Of a DNA stretch of 64,000 nucleotides, positions 43,487 through 53,411 are shown in pieces. Origin of the DNA: Eubacterium sp. An11 (lineage in GTDB: Bacteria > Bacillota > Clostridia > Lachnospirales > Lachnospiraceae). The stretch is from NCBI RefSeq assembly GCF_002161065.1, contig NZ_NFLV01000008.1, positions 1 to 64,000 of the forward strand, read 5' to 3'. The notes below the pieces were generated by a model, which searched no databases, was not told the DNA's origin, and worked only from the letters and a program-made list of their open reading frames with translations. A program made the position numbers and the translations under genes. The stretch's first letter is position 1. The number at the start of each line of letters is the position of its first letter.

Positions 43487-46400
43487 TCATGCCTGCTCCT
43501 CAGCGTTCTTGCTGTTCATAATGAGCATCTGCAGACGGTTCTCAATATTGGCAAAGCTCACATCCGGATCATAGTCCAGAGGGAGAATCTGGGCGTCCGG
43601 ATACATTTCTTTTAATTTCTTTGAAATCCCCCGTCCCACCACATGGTTCGGCAGGCAGCCAAACGGCTGCAGGATCACAAAGGCACGGCATCCATGTTTG
43701 GCATGATGGATGATCTCGCCCGGAATGAGCACGCCTTCCCCGGCATCAAAGGTATGGTGGATGATGGAGTCGCTGTCCTTCACCATATCCTGCATCCGGC
43801 AGGCTGGCGTATACAGCGGATGCTCCTTCGCAATGGCGTCAGTCATATCATGGGCCAGATTAAATACATGGTCTGCGATATACAGCCACGCCCGTTTGCC
43901 CAACGGCACATCCAGCTTATATTCCTGTACCTGGGCATCCTGATAGAAATATGTCTTCCGGATAACGTCCGTCATACGTGCCTCGATAATCTCAAACCCG
44001 TTCCGTTCCAGATAATCTTCGATATCGTGGTTGGCCCCCGGATGGAAATTCAGCAAATATTCACCCACAATGAGCACCTGTTTTCTTGGATGCGACCGGT
44101 CGTACGGTATCTCTTTCATGATGGCGACAGCCTTTTTAAAGCCTTTTTTCGCACCGCGGATCCCGTGATTCTGGAGACCGTAAACCACCTCGTCCATGGC
44201 TTTCTCGAAAGCTTCGTTGGCGCTGCCCTTCACCAGCTCGTAAGGACGGATCTTCCGCAAAAGCTCTTCCAGCACATCAATCATCGGCAGTGCGAAGGCA
44301 ATCCGCATGGCGGAGAGAAGATTCATCTTAAAGCCCGGATGCATGTTGTGGTAATCCACATCATCATTGGTGATGATCGGCACGTCGGCAAAACCTGCAT
44401 CATCAAGAGCTTTTCGAAGCAGAGCGCTGTAATGGGTCAGACGGCAGTCTCCGATGTATTTTCCCATGCCGATGGCCACTTCTTTGTCATCGTACTTTCC
44501 GCTTTTTAAAGCCGACAGCGCCTCCCCGATGACGATCTGTGCCGGGAAACAGATGTCGTTATGCACATACATCTTTCCAAAACGGATGGCGTCCTCTCTT
44601 CCAATGGCGAGAGGTACCGCCCGGATCCCCTGACCGACCAGGGCTGCCGACATGATACGGCTGAATGCATGTGAGGTATTTGGCACCAGCACGATCTTCT
44701 CCTTCCGGTTCTTTTTTGTAAACTTTACCGGATACGGATCTGTCATCGGATGTGTTTCCAAATGTTTTTTTCGCTCATGGCGCATGGATACCGTCTCCAC
44801 GAAGGAGCGGACACGGATACGCAGCGGTCCCTGAATATCACTCTCGTCCAATTTGAGGATCAGCGGCGTCTTCCCGGAGATTTCTTTCATCAGGCGGATG
44901 ATCTCATCGGACAGATAAGCGTCATGGCCACAGCCGAAACTTACGATCTGCACATATTCCAGATGATCATTCTGCGCCGCCAAAACCGCTGTGGACAGCA
45001 TCCTCGCATGGAAATTGTTGACCACATCCAGACGACTCATGGAAAGATCCACCTGGGAAGCCTCCTCCAGAGAATCCGCCGTCAGTACCGGAATGCCGAG
45101 GCTGGTGAACATCTCCGGCAGATCATGATTGACCAGGGCGTCATTCTGATACGGACGGGAAGCAAGCACAACGGCGTAAGTACCCTTTCGCCGAAGCTCC
45201 TCACAGACATTTTTTCCGGCCTGCTGCAGCTCGTTCTTAAACGCCTCCTGAGCGGCATCCGCCTGGGCGATGGCATGTTTTACGACCTCTTCATCCAGCT
45301 GGAAGGTCTCTTCCATGTAACGGGTCAGCTGACGGTCACGGTCCGCCGGCGTATACCAATGAAACAGCGGTGCGTCAAAAGGAATTCCCCAGCGTTTTTC
45401 CGGATTGTCCGAATTGCGGATGACAATGGGATATCCTTTTACGATGGCACACATGGACTGGCTGGTCTCCTCCGTGTTCTCGGAAGAGACTGTGGTGATG
45501 GACGGCATGAAAATCCGGTCCACCCCGCTTTTGGCCAGCGCCCGGATATGTCCGTGAACCAGCTTTGCCGGGAAACATACCGTATCCGAAGTGACCGCGG
45601 AAAGCCCGTCCTCATAAATCTTTCTCGTGCTGTCCGGCGATACCTTAATGGAGAAACCAAGGGCCCGCCAGAAGGTGCGCCAGAAAGGCATAGTCTCCCA
45701 GTAAAACAGTACTTTCGGCAGACCGATGGTCACATTTTTGGGTTCTTCCAGCACCTCATACAGGTAATCCTTCATCAGAAGCTTCTCTCTCAGCTCAAAC
45801 AGATTCGGCACCCGTTCCTTTTCTTTCTGTTTTTCCTGCAGCATCCGGCGGACATTTCCGTCCTTCGGATCGCCGAGGATCTCTCCCCGCTCACAGCGGT
45901 TGTTGGTGATCCACGAATTACCGTTAGAAAAACAGATGATCGTACGTTTACAGTGGTTGCCGCAGAACGGACACGGGGAATTGGACTCCTGCGTATATGT
46001 AAAATCATCCAGCAGACCAAGCCCCATAAAAGTTCTCCGGCCGCTGCCCGCCCGGAATCTCTCCTTTGTCAGAAGAGCGGTTCCGATAGCGCCCATAATG
46101 CCCGGATACGGCGCGCGGACCACTTCTCTGCCGATATACTGTTCCATGGCACGAAGCACAGCGTCATTGAGGAAGGTACCGCCCTGCACCACGATCTTGT
46201 CTCCGAGACTCTTTACGTTTTCGATGCGGATCACCTTTGTAAATACATTTTCTATGATGGAACGGCAAAGTCCGGCCATGATATCCGCCGGCTGCTTGCC
46301 GTTTCTCTGTTCTGTGATAATGCTGCTGTTCATAAACACTGTACAGCGGCTTCCGAGAACCGCCGGATTCTTTGAGGAAAAGGCGGCACCGGCAATCTCT

Positions 46401-47872
46401 TTTACCGGGATATGCAGGGAAGACGCAAAATTCTCCAGAAAAGAACCGCAGCCGGAAGAACAGGCCTCATTGACCACGATATTGGTGATGATGCCGTTAT
46501 CCAGCCAGATGGCCTTCATATCCTGTCCGCCGATATCCAGAATAAAGGAAGCATCTGACACATACTTCTCCGCCGCCCGGGCGTGGGCCACAGTCTCCAC
46601 CACATGGCATTCCAGATTGAAGGCCTTGGTAAACAGAAACTCTCCGTATCCGGTGGCGCCGGCAGCGATGATGTCCAGCTTTACCCCCGCCTTCCGGTAG
46701 CGTTCCCGCATGGCAATCAGCGCATTCTTAGCCACCAGCAGCGGATCTCCCTCGTTAGCGGCATAGAAAGAATCCAGAATATTCTCCTCTTCATCCATGA
46801 GCACAAACTTTGTGGTGGTGCTTCCGGAATCAATGCCCAGATAAGCGTGTATGGTTTCTCCCGGATGGAGCTGCGCCGGTCTGGTCTCCGGCAGTTTATG
46901 ACGTTCCTCAAATTGCCGGCGTTCTTCCGGAGAATTAAAAAACGGGACTCCCGATGCTTCCTGTCCCGGAAGATCCCCGCCCCGGTGTTCATCCAGCGTC
47001 CGCATCAGCTCATCTGCTGTAAAACACTGCTTGTTATCAGCAAACATGCTGTCAAGCGACAGCGCCGCACCGTAAGCAATGATGATTTCCGGGCGCTCCG
47101 GATGGATAATATCTTCCTCAGAAAGCTGTAATCTCTCGGCAAACACCTTCACCAGCATCGGATGAAAGGTCAGTGGTCCTCCCTCAAATGCCACGGGCTT
47201 CTCGATATCCAGTCCCTGGGCAAGGCCGCCGATGGTCTGTTTGGCAATGGCATGGAAAGAGGAAAGCGCCAGATCCGACTTGGCCACTCCCTGATTCAGG
47301 AGCGGCTGAATGTCAGTCTTTGCATACACGCCGCAGCGTCCGGATATATCATAGACACAGCTTCCCTGCTCCGCAAGCGCGTTAAACTCCTCCACCGGAA
47401 CTTTCAGTATGGAGGCAATCTCATCGATAAAAGCGCCGGTTCCGCCGGCACAGCTGCCGTTCATCCGCATATCAGATACATTCAGCGAACCGTCAGTCTC
47501 ATCCCGGTGAAAGAAAATAATCTTCGCATCCTGTCCGCCCAGCTCAATGGCCGTGCGCACATGAGGGTAATTCTTCCTGAGCGCAATGGAATTGGCCACC
47601 ACTTCCTGAATAAAAGGCACCTGCAGCACTTCCGCGATGGGTTTTGCCCCGGAACCGGTCAGAATCAGCCGAAGCGGTGTATCCGCAAAAGCCTCTCTGA
47701 ACCGCTTCAATGCCTGATAGACACTCTCCAGCTGCTTGGCGTTATGGCGCCGGTAATCAGAATATATGATCTCTTTCTCTGCCGCATCAATGGCAGCAAT
47801 CTTTGTGGTTGTTGACCCGATATCTATGCCAACAAGAAGGGGATGATTTTGTTTGTTTTCTCCTGCTGTCAT
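43487..47872 (-). CDS. Fused 2-hydroxyacyl-CoA dehydratase activase-like protein (1461 aa)
   Basis: A giant protein of the BadF/BadG/HgdC group. Two ASKHA ATPase domains are in tandem, each with a phosphate motif (GIDIGSTTTK at 15-24; GIDSGSTTTK near 344) and a cluster-binding Cys segment (NGSCAGGTGAFID near 138-150; ACSSGCGSFLENF near 470). A short Cys-rich insert (NSPCPFCGNHCKRTIICF) follows, then DUF2229 and a region like the dehydratase subunit (HgdB family) at the C terminus. Classical activases hydrolyse ATP to push an electron into a dehydratase. This all-in-one form is common in Lachnospiraceae but its substrate is not established. GAGGTG precedes the ATG. Single gene under its own promoter. 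Confidence 0.9.
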   Translation of the reverse strand: MTAGENKQNHPLLVGIDIGSTTTKIAAIDAAEKEIIYSDYRRHNAKQLESVYQALKRFREAFADTPLRLILTGSGAKPIAEVLQVPFIQEVVANSIALRKNYPHVRTAIELGGQDAKIIFFHRDETDGSLNVSDMRMNGSCAGGTGAFIDEIASILKVPVEEFNALAEQGSCVYDISGRCGVYAKTDIQPLLNQGVAKSDLALSSFHAIAKQTIGGLAQGLDIEKPVAFEGGPLTFHPMLVKVFAERLQLSEEDIIHPERPEIIIAYGAALSLDSMFADNKQCFTADELMRTLDEHRGGDLPGQEASGVPFFNSPEERRQFEERHKLPETRPAQLHPGETIHAYLGIDSGSTTTKFVLMDEEENILDSFYAANEGDPLLVAKNALIAMRERYRKAGVKLDIIAAGATGYGEFLFTKAFNLECHVVETVAHARAAEKYVSDASFILDIGGQDMKAIWLDNGIITNIVVNEACSSGCGSFLENFASSLHIPVKEIAGAAFSSKNPAVLGSRCTVFMNSSIITEQRNGKQPADIMAGLCRSIIENVFTKVIRIENVKSLGDKIVVQGGTFLNDAVLRAMEQYIGREVVRAPYPGIMGAIGTALLTKERFRAGSGRRTFMGLGLLDDFTYTQESNSPCPFCGNHCKRTIICFSNGNSWITNNRCERGEILGDPKDGNVRRMLQEKQKEKERVPNLFELREKLLMKDYLYEVLEEPKNVTIGLPKVLFYWETMPFWRTFWRALGFSIKVSPDSTRKIYEDGLSAVTSDTVCFPAKLVHGHIRALAKSGVDRIFMPSITTVSSENTEETSQSMCAIVKGYPIVIRNSDNPEKRWGIPFDAPLFHWYTPADRDRQLTRYMEETFQLDEEVVKHAIAQADAAQEAFKNELQQAGKNVCEELRRKGTYAVVLASRPYQNDALVNHDLPEMFTSLGIPVLTADSLEEASQVDLSMSRLDVVNNFHARMLSTAVLAAQNDHLEYVQIVSFGCGHDAYLSDEIIRLMKEISGKTPLILKLDESDIQGPLRIRVRSFVETVSMRHERKKHLETHPMTDPYPVKFTKKNRKEKIVLVPNTSHAFSRIMSAALVGQGIRAVPLAIGREDAIRFGKMYVHNDICFPAQIVIGEALSALKSGKYDDKEVAIGMGKYIGDCRLTHYSALLRKALDDAGFADVPIITNDDVDYHNMHPGFKMNLLSAMRIAFALPMIDVLEELLRKIRPYELVKGSANEAFEKAMDEVVYGLQNHGIRGAKKGFKKAVAIMKEIPYDRSHPRKQVLIVGEYLLNFHPGANHDIEDYLERNGFEIIEARMTDVIRKTYFYQDAQVQEYKLDVPLGKRAWLYIADHVFNLAHDMTDAIAKEHPLYTPACRMQDMVKDSDSIIHHTFDAGEGVLIPGEIIHHAKHGCRAFVILQPFGCLPNHVVGRGISKKLKEMYPDAQILPLDYDPDVSFANIENRLQMLIMNSKNAEEQA

Positions 47873-47982
47873 GTTTCACCTCAATATCCTGTGTATTTTT
47901 TACGGAGCAGACGTTTTCGTCTCCGGTATTCTGCCGGAACAGACCTGCTCCTCGTTTTACCTGATGTCTTCGCGTAAATAAG

Positions 47983-48023
47983 GGGGCTGTATACATTGAC
48001 GTCAGTCAATTGTAAACAGCCCC
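47983..48023. promoter_or_regulatory. 41-bp near-palindrome over the activase promoter
   Basis: GGGGCTGT at one end and ACAGCCCC at the other frame a nearly complete dyad with the core ATTGAC-TGAC-GTCAAT; only one inserted base and one mismatch break it. It covers the whole promoter, so it is a strong candidate operator. In RNA from the upstream transglutaminase operon the same DNA would form a hairpin followed by CCTTATTT and could end that transcript. Confidence 0.65.
47988..48016 (-). promoter_or_regulatory. Promoter of the activase gene
   Basis: On the minus strand TTTACA (48016-48011) and TATACA (47993-47988) with a 17-bp spacer holding the ATTGAC/GTCAAT dyad. The leader of about 110 nt can fold a GGAGCAG/CTGCTCC hairpin. 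Confidence 0.65.
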
Positions 48024-48114
48024 AATTTGTTCTAGTGACACTATAACATCTAAAGTTAGTCCCGTCAACCGGTGACTTTTATTTTTTTTAATATTCACCG
48101 GTTTCCCTGCGTCG

Positions 48115-50379
48115 TCAACAGAAAAATTTCACATATTTATACAAAAATTTTTTTATTCCCCACTGACGGGCGGACACGCTGTCTCTTACTTTCCGGCAGA
48201 AATCCCGCACAAAGGCTTCATCGTCCGGACTCGCTTCCCTGTTGCCAAACGCTTCCCGGCGGACCACATCGACCACTCTTATGATATCTTCCGGAGATTC
48301 TTCCGGAAATACATCCGAAAATCTTTTTGCAAAACCCTCTTCACTGCCGTCATATTCCGGAAGCTCACCGGCATAATGCAGCGCCTCCAGCATCCGGCCG
48401 AAAGCCTGCCGTACATTCATCCTCCGGTCTGCCGCTTTCTGCATTTCCCGGTACACATAATAGAAGGCTCCGGCAAGCAGCGCAAACAAAAGCAGAAGGA
48501 TTCCTGGCGACACTTCCTGCACCCCACTGGGTGCCGATGGGGAAGGATCTGCTGGTTCCACGGCAGTCTCCGCAGGTTCTTCCGTATTGTCTTCTTGCTG
48601 CGGCACATCTTCCAGCAGACTGTCGGGATTCCATTGCTGCTTCCCGGCTATCTCCTCCAGTGCCGGGATATCCATCCCCGCTTCATAACCGGCATAGTTA
48701 TTGCCGGACGGCGTCACTTCCACCGGCGTCCAGCCCAGATCTTCGATAAAAATCTCCGGCCAGGCATGGGCAGAAACATCGGTCACCTCAGCTATATAGC
48801 CGCCCGCTATCTCGATAAAGGCAGAGGGATCCACCGCGTATCCGGTCACATATCGGGCCGGGATCCCGTACAGCCGGTACATGAGCACGGCAGCCGACGC
48901 AAAATGCTGACAATATCCTTCCTGGTTCTCAAAAAGAAAGTATTCCACCGGATCTGCATGCAGCGGCGTGACGCCCGGCGTCGTGGAATAGGACGCCATA
49001 TGCTGAAGGGTATCGATAATAAACGCCGTGATATGTTCCAGATCACTCTGGGGATTGGCTTCGCAGAGTTTCACCAGCCGCGGAATCTCTTCCCGGGGAA
49101 CTCTCGTGTACGTTTCCTGTGCTTCCTTCTGATATGCCTCCTGAATATCACGATACCAGGAAGCGCCGGATTCCATGGAAGGATCCATGTGGTCCCAGTC
49201 AATGGACATTTCTCCCTGCTCGTAATACCGGAACATAGATCCAAAACGTCCCCGGCGGCTCTGAATACCATAATAAGGGGCATATTCTGTCGATTGTCCG
49301 CGAGTTGTTTCCATATTCCGGATGACAAGCGTATGCTCTCGCAGTGTGAAACCACGGTCGGTATTCTGATTCATCTGATAATATAAATTAGAAAACATGC
49401 TGCCAATACTGTCCTCCCAGTACCGCCAGTGCAGCGTATTTTCATTCATCCGTAAAAAAATTTCATCATCCATGGCAGGCTCCCACTGCCCATTCCCATA
49501 GTCTCCGCCATGAAATCCCTGAAGATACAGGGTCTCCGCCGGCAGATCGCTGACCCTGACTTCCAGCTGGTCCACATTTCCCGGATAAAGATTGCCCCGG
49601 TTAATATTTCCTCCATCGGGCTGATTGTTCCAGCCGCTGACACGTTTGACGGTCTGCTGCACCATTCCTTCTGCCTGATAGGCCGTTTCGTAAAACCACT
49701 GGGGATTTCGTTCCACCACAAAAAGAGAGCCGCCAAAGATGACGGCAGCCATGGCCATCATGAGAACGCCGATCTTCATGGCGGAAAATACGTTTCTTCT
49801 CTCCCTCTTTCTCTTCCGGCTGCTCTTTTTTATGAGCGTATGCACCGTCCAGAAAGTGATCTGAAAGATTCCGATGCAGAGCACCGCACCGTTTCCAGGC
49901 ACGATTCCAAACAAGGGAGCCGCCAGTAAAAGCGCGCTCATGAGAAGATAAATCAGCCAGTGAGCATGAAAAATAAATTCCCACAAAAACAAAATATAGG
50001 CCACGATCCACAAAAGAAACAGCACTCCTGCTGTCACATCACTTTCTCCGGCTTCCGCAAAACCGGCCAGCTGAAGAATGGCCGCGGCAATTTCCCGCGC
50101 AATCTGAAAATGAAAGAACAGATACAGCTCCGCCAGGGCGGGAATACCGAGAAGACCGGCCAACAGCAGAAGCCGCCGGTATTTTCCCTGTCTTTCATTC
50201 AGATACCAGAGCACAATGCCCGGCAGCGGCGCCAGCAGAAAAACTGCCGGCCGGTTCCAGCGCATCTGCGGTACTGCGGACAGCAAAAGAGCAACGCCGT
50301 AAATACCACATAATAAAAACAACAGAGAAAAAAGAGCAGATTTTCCCTCCCCTCTCTCTTTCCATCCGAAAAATATCAC
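48115..50379 (-). CDS. Transglutaminase-like membrane protein, TgpA-type (754 aa)
   Basis: Six to seven N-terminal membrane segments (about 15-220), then an extracytoplasmic transglutaminase-like domain with catalytic Cys490 in QEGYCQHFASAA, His538 in SAHAWPEIF, and a third residue in WTPVEVTPS (Glu where many members have Asp). One more membrane segment (about 650-670) and a cytosolic DUF4129-like tail follow. The start is a GTG at 50379 with GGGAGG 8 bases upstream. It is the last gene of the MoxR-DUF58-transglutaminase operon, a set conserved across bacteria but of unknown biochemical role, probably surface protein maturation or folding. Confidence 0.92.
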   Translation of the reverse strand: MIFFGWKERGEGKSALFSLLFLLCGIYGVALLLSAVPQMRWNRPAVFLLAPLPGIVLWYLNERQGKYRRLLLLAGLLGIPALAELYLFFHFQIAREIAAAILQLAGFAEAGESDVTAGVLFLLWIVAYILFLWEFIFHAHWLIYLLMSALLLAAPLFGIVPGNGAVLCIGIFQITFWTVHTLIKKSSRKRKRERRNVFSAMKIGVLMMAMAAVIFGGSLFVVERNPQWFYETAYQAEGMVQQTVKRVSGWNNQPDGGNINRGNLYPGNVDQLEVRVSDLPAETLYLQGFHGGDYGNGQWEPAMDDEIFLRMNENTLHWRYWEDSIGSMFSNLYYQMNQNTDRGFTLREHTLVIRNMETTRGQSTEYAPYYGIQSRRGRFGSMFRYYEQGEMSIDWDHMDPSMESGASWYRDIQEAYQKEAQETYTRVPREEIPRLVKLCEANPQSDLEHITAFIIDTLQHMASYSTTPGVTPLHADPVEYFLFENQEGYCQHFASAAVLMYRLYGIPARYVTGYAVDPSAFIEIAGGYIAEVTDVSAHAWPEIFIEDLGWTPVEVTPSGNNYAGYEAGMDIPALEEIAGKQQWNPDSLLEDVPQQEDNTEEPAETAVEPADPSPSAPSGVQEVSPGILLLLFALLAGAFYYVYREMQKAADRRMNVRQAFGRMLEALHYAGELPEYDGSEEGFAKRFSDVFPEESPEDIIRVVDVVRREAFGNREASPDDEAFVRDFCRKVRDSVSARQWGIKKFLYKYVKFFC

Positions 50380-50398
50380 CGGTTCCACCTCCCGAACA

Positions 50399-51460
50399 TT
50401 ACAACACCGTTACATCAAACGTATCCAGTTCTTTTTCAAAATGATCTGCCGTAAACTGACAAATCTCTTTTCCAAAGAAAGTCAGACGCAGTCCGCCGTC
50501 CAAACAAAGACCCGGTCCAGGAACAGACGGCATGGCTGCCGCTTCTTCTTCCTCCCGATAAAGAAAGATCAGAAACTCGTCACAATCCTGTTCTCTCCAT
50601 AAGGTCCGGACTGCGACAGAGCCATCTTTTTTCTCAAAAAATACTTTGACCCCGCGGCCTCTGTCCAGAATTCCCAGAAGGAGGGCCGACAACACCTCAT
50701 AAAATGCATCTTTTTCCACGGCCGTTTTGTTCTTCCAGCTGCCGGGACAGACGGAAAGAGCAAAGGACTCCTCTTCTGACTGATAATATTCCTTTATCAA
50801 TAGCTTATCCAGCCGCGCGCTCTGTTTCCAGTGAATAAACCGATACGGCTCTCCCCGGACATGTTCCCGGAGCTGTCGGATTTCATCCATATTTGCACCG
50901 GGTCTGCCATGATCATCCTGACCGGAAAGCTGCATTTCCTGCCAGGGATCCGACGCCAGAAAAAGGCGCAGATGCCGCTTTGCGGGCAGCACGGCAATTT
51001 TCAGCTCTTCCTGTTGTTTCTTCTTTCTGCGAAACAAGGTCAGATAATCATACACATAGAGTTTTTCCATTTTAAAAAGAAGCAGGCCGCAGTGCGGTTT
51101 TTCTATGGGAAATGTTATCTTCCGACTGATTCGTTTTCCCGAACCTGCAAGCAGCGAAATGCTCGTCTTCTTCTTCATATCCGGATCACAGATCCTAAGC
51201 CGCAGGCGGACGACTCCTGCCGGAAAAATCCCCCGGTTTTCCACTAAAATATTTCCGAAAGGTTCTTCCCCTTTCCGGCAGACAAGCATCTCCCTCTCAA
51301 ATCCTGCTCGGATGCAGTATTTCAAATAAAAAGACAGCAGCCACATGCTTACAAAAAGTACAAGTTCTGTGAGCGTCAGAGCCATGAGCGGAACCGACCG
51401 GTACATGGCGGAAAGATACCAAGTGATACTGGTCACAATGAGATAAATAATCTTTTTCAT
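50399..51460 (-). CDS. DUF58 domain protein (353 aa)
   Basis: Two membrane helices at the N terminus, then a soluble region containing the DUF58 core (VRGEPYRFIHWKQSARLDKLLIKEYYQSEEE, about residues 200-235) and a von Willebrand-A-like end. DUF58 proteins nearly always pair with MoxR ATPases. The start overlaps the moxR stop in an ATGA arrangement, indicating coupled translation. It is the middle gene of the operon. Function is not established. Confidence 0.93.
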   Translation of the reverse strand: MKKIIYLIVTSITWYLSAMYRSVPLMALTLTELVLFVSMWLLSFYLKYCIRAGFEREMLVCRKGEEPFGNILVENRGIFPAGVVRLRLRICDPDMKKKTSISLLAGSGKRISRKITFPIEKPHCGLLLFKMEKLYVYDYLTLFRRKKKQQEELKIAVLPAKRHLRLFLASDPWQEMQLSGQDDHGRPGANMDEIRQLREHVRGEPYRFIHWKQSARLDKLLIKEYYQSEEESFALSVCPGSWKNKTAVEKDAFYEVLSALLLGILDRGRGVKVFFEKKDGSVAVRTLWREQDCDEFLIFLYREEEEAAAMPSVPGPGLCLDGGLRLTFFGKEICQFTADHFEKELDTFDVTVL

Positions 51461-52407
51461 CGCCGCATCCCCATGGATGGGCGCCTGATCTGTCCGAGAA
51501 TCTCCCGGATAACCGCTTCCCTTTTCTGTCCGTTCATCCGAGCCGTGCCGGCCAGTGAAACTCTGTGCCGGATGCAGTATGGGAACTGTTCTTCCACATC
51601 AGAAGGAAGTACATAATCCCGGCCGTTCATCCACGCCGCTGCCCGGGCCATGCGTACCAGCGCGATGGAGGCCCGTGGACTGCCGCCGCAGTAAAGATCC
51701 GGATGTTCTCTGGTGGCCCGGACCAGCCGGACAATATACTCTCCCACAGTTTCTTTGAGATAAACCCGGTCCACATCTTCCTGCATCTTTTGCAACGTTC
51801 CAGCATCAAACACCGGCTGGATCTCTTCCACCCGGCTTTGCTCCCGGACTCCCATCACCATGGCAAGCTCACTGTCAAAATCCGGATATCCCACCGAAAG
51901 GCTGACCATAAACCGGTCCACCTGCGCCTCCGGCAGCAGCTGTGTTCCGGCGCTGCCCTGGGGATTCTGCGTGGCTATGACAAGAAAAGGTTCCGGTACC
52001 GCTCTGGTGACGCCTTCCACCGTCACTTTCCGCTCCTCCATTACTTCCAGAAGGGCCGACTGGGTTTTTGGCGAAGTCCGGTTGATCTCGTCGGCCAGAA
52101 GCAGATTACAAAATACGCTTCCTTCCTGATAGACAAATCGTTCTTCCTCCCGGCGGTAAATGGAAAATCCCGTCAGATCCGATGGCAGAACATCGGGTGT
52201 AAACTGTATTCTTTTATAGTCAAGCTGCATTGCTCTTGAAAAAGCCAGAGCCAGCGTCGTCTTTCCCACTCCCGGAATGTCTTCCAGAAGAACATGCCCG
52301 TTCGCCAGAAAGGCAAGCATGATTTCACAGATTTCTTTTTCTTTTCCCAAAATAACCTGGCCGACCTGTTTTGTCACAGCCTTAGCCAGATCAAGCCGTT
52401 GTTCCAA
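51457..52407 (-). CDS. MoxR-family AAA+ ATPase (316 aa)
   Basis: A chaperone-like AAA+ ATPase. Walker A DIPGVGKTTLA (43-53), Walker B LLLADEINRTSP (102-113), sensor 1 IATQNP (about 150), and a C-terminal lid domain ending in QIRRPSMGMRR. The start is a TTG at 52407 with AAAGGAGG 8 bases upstream. In the operon with DUF58 and transglutaminase it probably helps fold or activate the complex. It directly follows the DUF4405 gene (15-bp gap). Confidence 0.95.
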   Translation of the reverse strand: MEQRLDLAKAVTKQVGQVILGKEKEICEIMLAFLANGHVLLEDIPGVGKTTLALAFSRAMQLDYKRIQFTPDVLPSDLTGFSIYRREEERFVYQEGSVFCNLLLADEINRTSPKTQSALLEVMEERKVTVEGVTRAVPEPFLVIATQNPQGSAGTQLLPEAQVDRFMVSLSVGYPDFDSELAMVMGVREQSRVEEIQPVFDAGTLQKMQEDVDRVYLKETVGEYIVRLVRATREHPDLYCGGSPRASIALVRMARAAAWMNGRDYVLPSDVEEQFPYCIRHRVSLAGTARMNGQKREAVIREILGQIRRPSMGMRR

Positions 52408-52422
52408 ATAGGTTCCTCCTTT

Positions 52423-53109
52423 TTATGATCTGTTGATTCTCCTTTTCTGCAACAGTATTGTAATATAGTAAGCGATACATGTCCACAATCCCATCATAGC
52501 GATGTATTCTGCAAACAATAAAAACAGGGGCTGCTCAAAATCAAAAAATACAAACTGGCTGCGCAGAAACAGATAATCCGCGATATGCTGGTGCACAAAA
52601 CCATAGATTCCATACACAGAAACAGCCGCCGCCAGAAGGCGAAGTACGATCCTTCGGGACCTCGGGGACTGTTCTCTTCCGTTTGCCCCCAGAAACTTCC
52701 GGATCATTCCCATGACCATCCCCCAGTGCATGCCCAGATGAACGCTCATGAGGATAAACCCCCAGTAAGAAGCCAGCATATGAACCACCCTTGCAAGCGC
52801 CATCCCCCCCTGCAGAGGAAGAAATGCAAAGACAACTCTTGACATGACAATTCCGCTGACCATCAGGGCGGCCATGGAAACGAGCAAAAGAATATTTATC
52901 AGAATCTGCATAATCCGATATGGCGTATACCTGCCTCTTTGCAGACCGCCGTACCACCGGCGGTTTAAAATGTGATGCACAATGAACAGAAGGAACATGG
53001 CGGTTCCCACCCACTCATGAAGTGTTTCTCCCACCAGCATATATCCCATCTGACAAAGAAGCATCACCGTCATTATAAGATCAATCATCATTTTTCCCTT
53101 TTGTTTCAT
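52423..53109 (-). CDS. DUF4405 membrane protein (228 aa)
   Basis: An integral membrane protein with about five to six helices. His residues in or near the helices (HEWVG, FIVHHILNRRWYGG, RVVHMLASYWGF, SVHLGMHWGMV) give a cytochrome-b561-like pattern, suggesting haem binding. The start at 53109 (MKQKGKMMIDLI) has GAGGAG 8 bases upstream; 26 earlier codons are ignored. It opens a four-gene minus-strand run toward the transglutaminase, but may be only loosely connected to it. Confidence 0.85.
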   Translation of the reverse strand: MKQKGKMMIDLIMTVMLLCQMGYMLVGETLHEWVGTAMFLLFIVHHILNRRWYGGLQRGRYTPYRIMQILINILLLVSMAALMVSGIVMSRVVFAFLPLQGGMALARVVHMLASYWGFILMSVHLGMHWGMVMGMIRKFLGANGREQSPRSRRIVLRLLAAAVSVYGIYGFVHQHIADYLFLRSQFVFFDFEQPLFLLFAEYIAMMGLWTCIAYYITILLQKRRINRS

Positions 53110-53220
53110 GAGTAGTTCTCCTCTCTGTCGGAATACCCTTCCGGATATCCTGCTATCTCTATCCGCTTTCTTGCCCTTTCCTGTCATTTTTTTATTGTAT
53201 AATCAATGACTGCTGTCTGA

Positions 53221-53240
53221 TTTCCTATGAAATAAAAAAC
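53221..53240. repeat. Partial copy of the TTTCCTATGAAA dispersed repeat
   Basis: 20 bp matching 40156-40175 with one change. It stands directly before the next hairpin, as the copy at 40140-40167 does before the terminator at 40175. Confidence 0.5.
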
Positions 53241-53275
53241 AGGTGTTTTCTGCCATTCTTTCGCAGGAAACACCT
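53241..53275 (-). terminator. Hairpin between the cation transporter and DUF4405 operon
   Basis: Twelve to thirteen pairs (AGGTGTTTTCTGC with GCAGGAAACACCT, one G-U). On the minus strand a T run follows (TGTTTTTTATTTC). It would block readthrough into the DUF4405 operon. Confidence 0.8.
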
Positions 53276-53411
53276 TTATTATAAAAAAAACTTTATTTTG
53301 TGTCTAATACTTGTATTAAATGCTTAAAAATGCACAAAATGCATAATAAGCCGCAGAAATACCCTCTCTGGTTCGTTGCTTTGTAATCTTTTACCATCTT
53401 TACCAAAAATA
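53276..53411. other. Gene-free AT-rich spacer
   Basis: No gene or clear site. Lies between two minus-strand terminators. Confidence 0.4.

Noticed and set aside
44750-46375. 541-codon plus-strand open frame
   Set aside because: It lies wholly antisense to the 1461-aa activase gene, whose motifs are clear. Low-stop antisense frames are expected in G+C-rich codons.
48068-48102. ACCGGTGA/TCACCGGT hairpin after the transglutaminase gene
   Set aside because: The stem is perfect, but the loop is long and AT-rich and no U tract follows, so I did not call it a terminator.
48560-48740. Glu instead of Asp in the third transglutaminase position
   Set aside because: PVEVTP-type motifs are found in other bacterial transglutaminase-like proteins, so I do not treat it as a defect.
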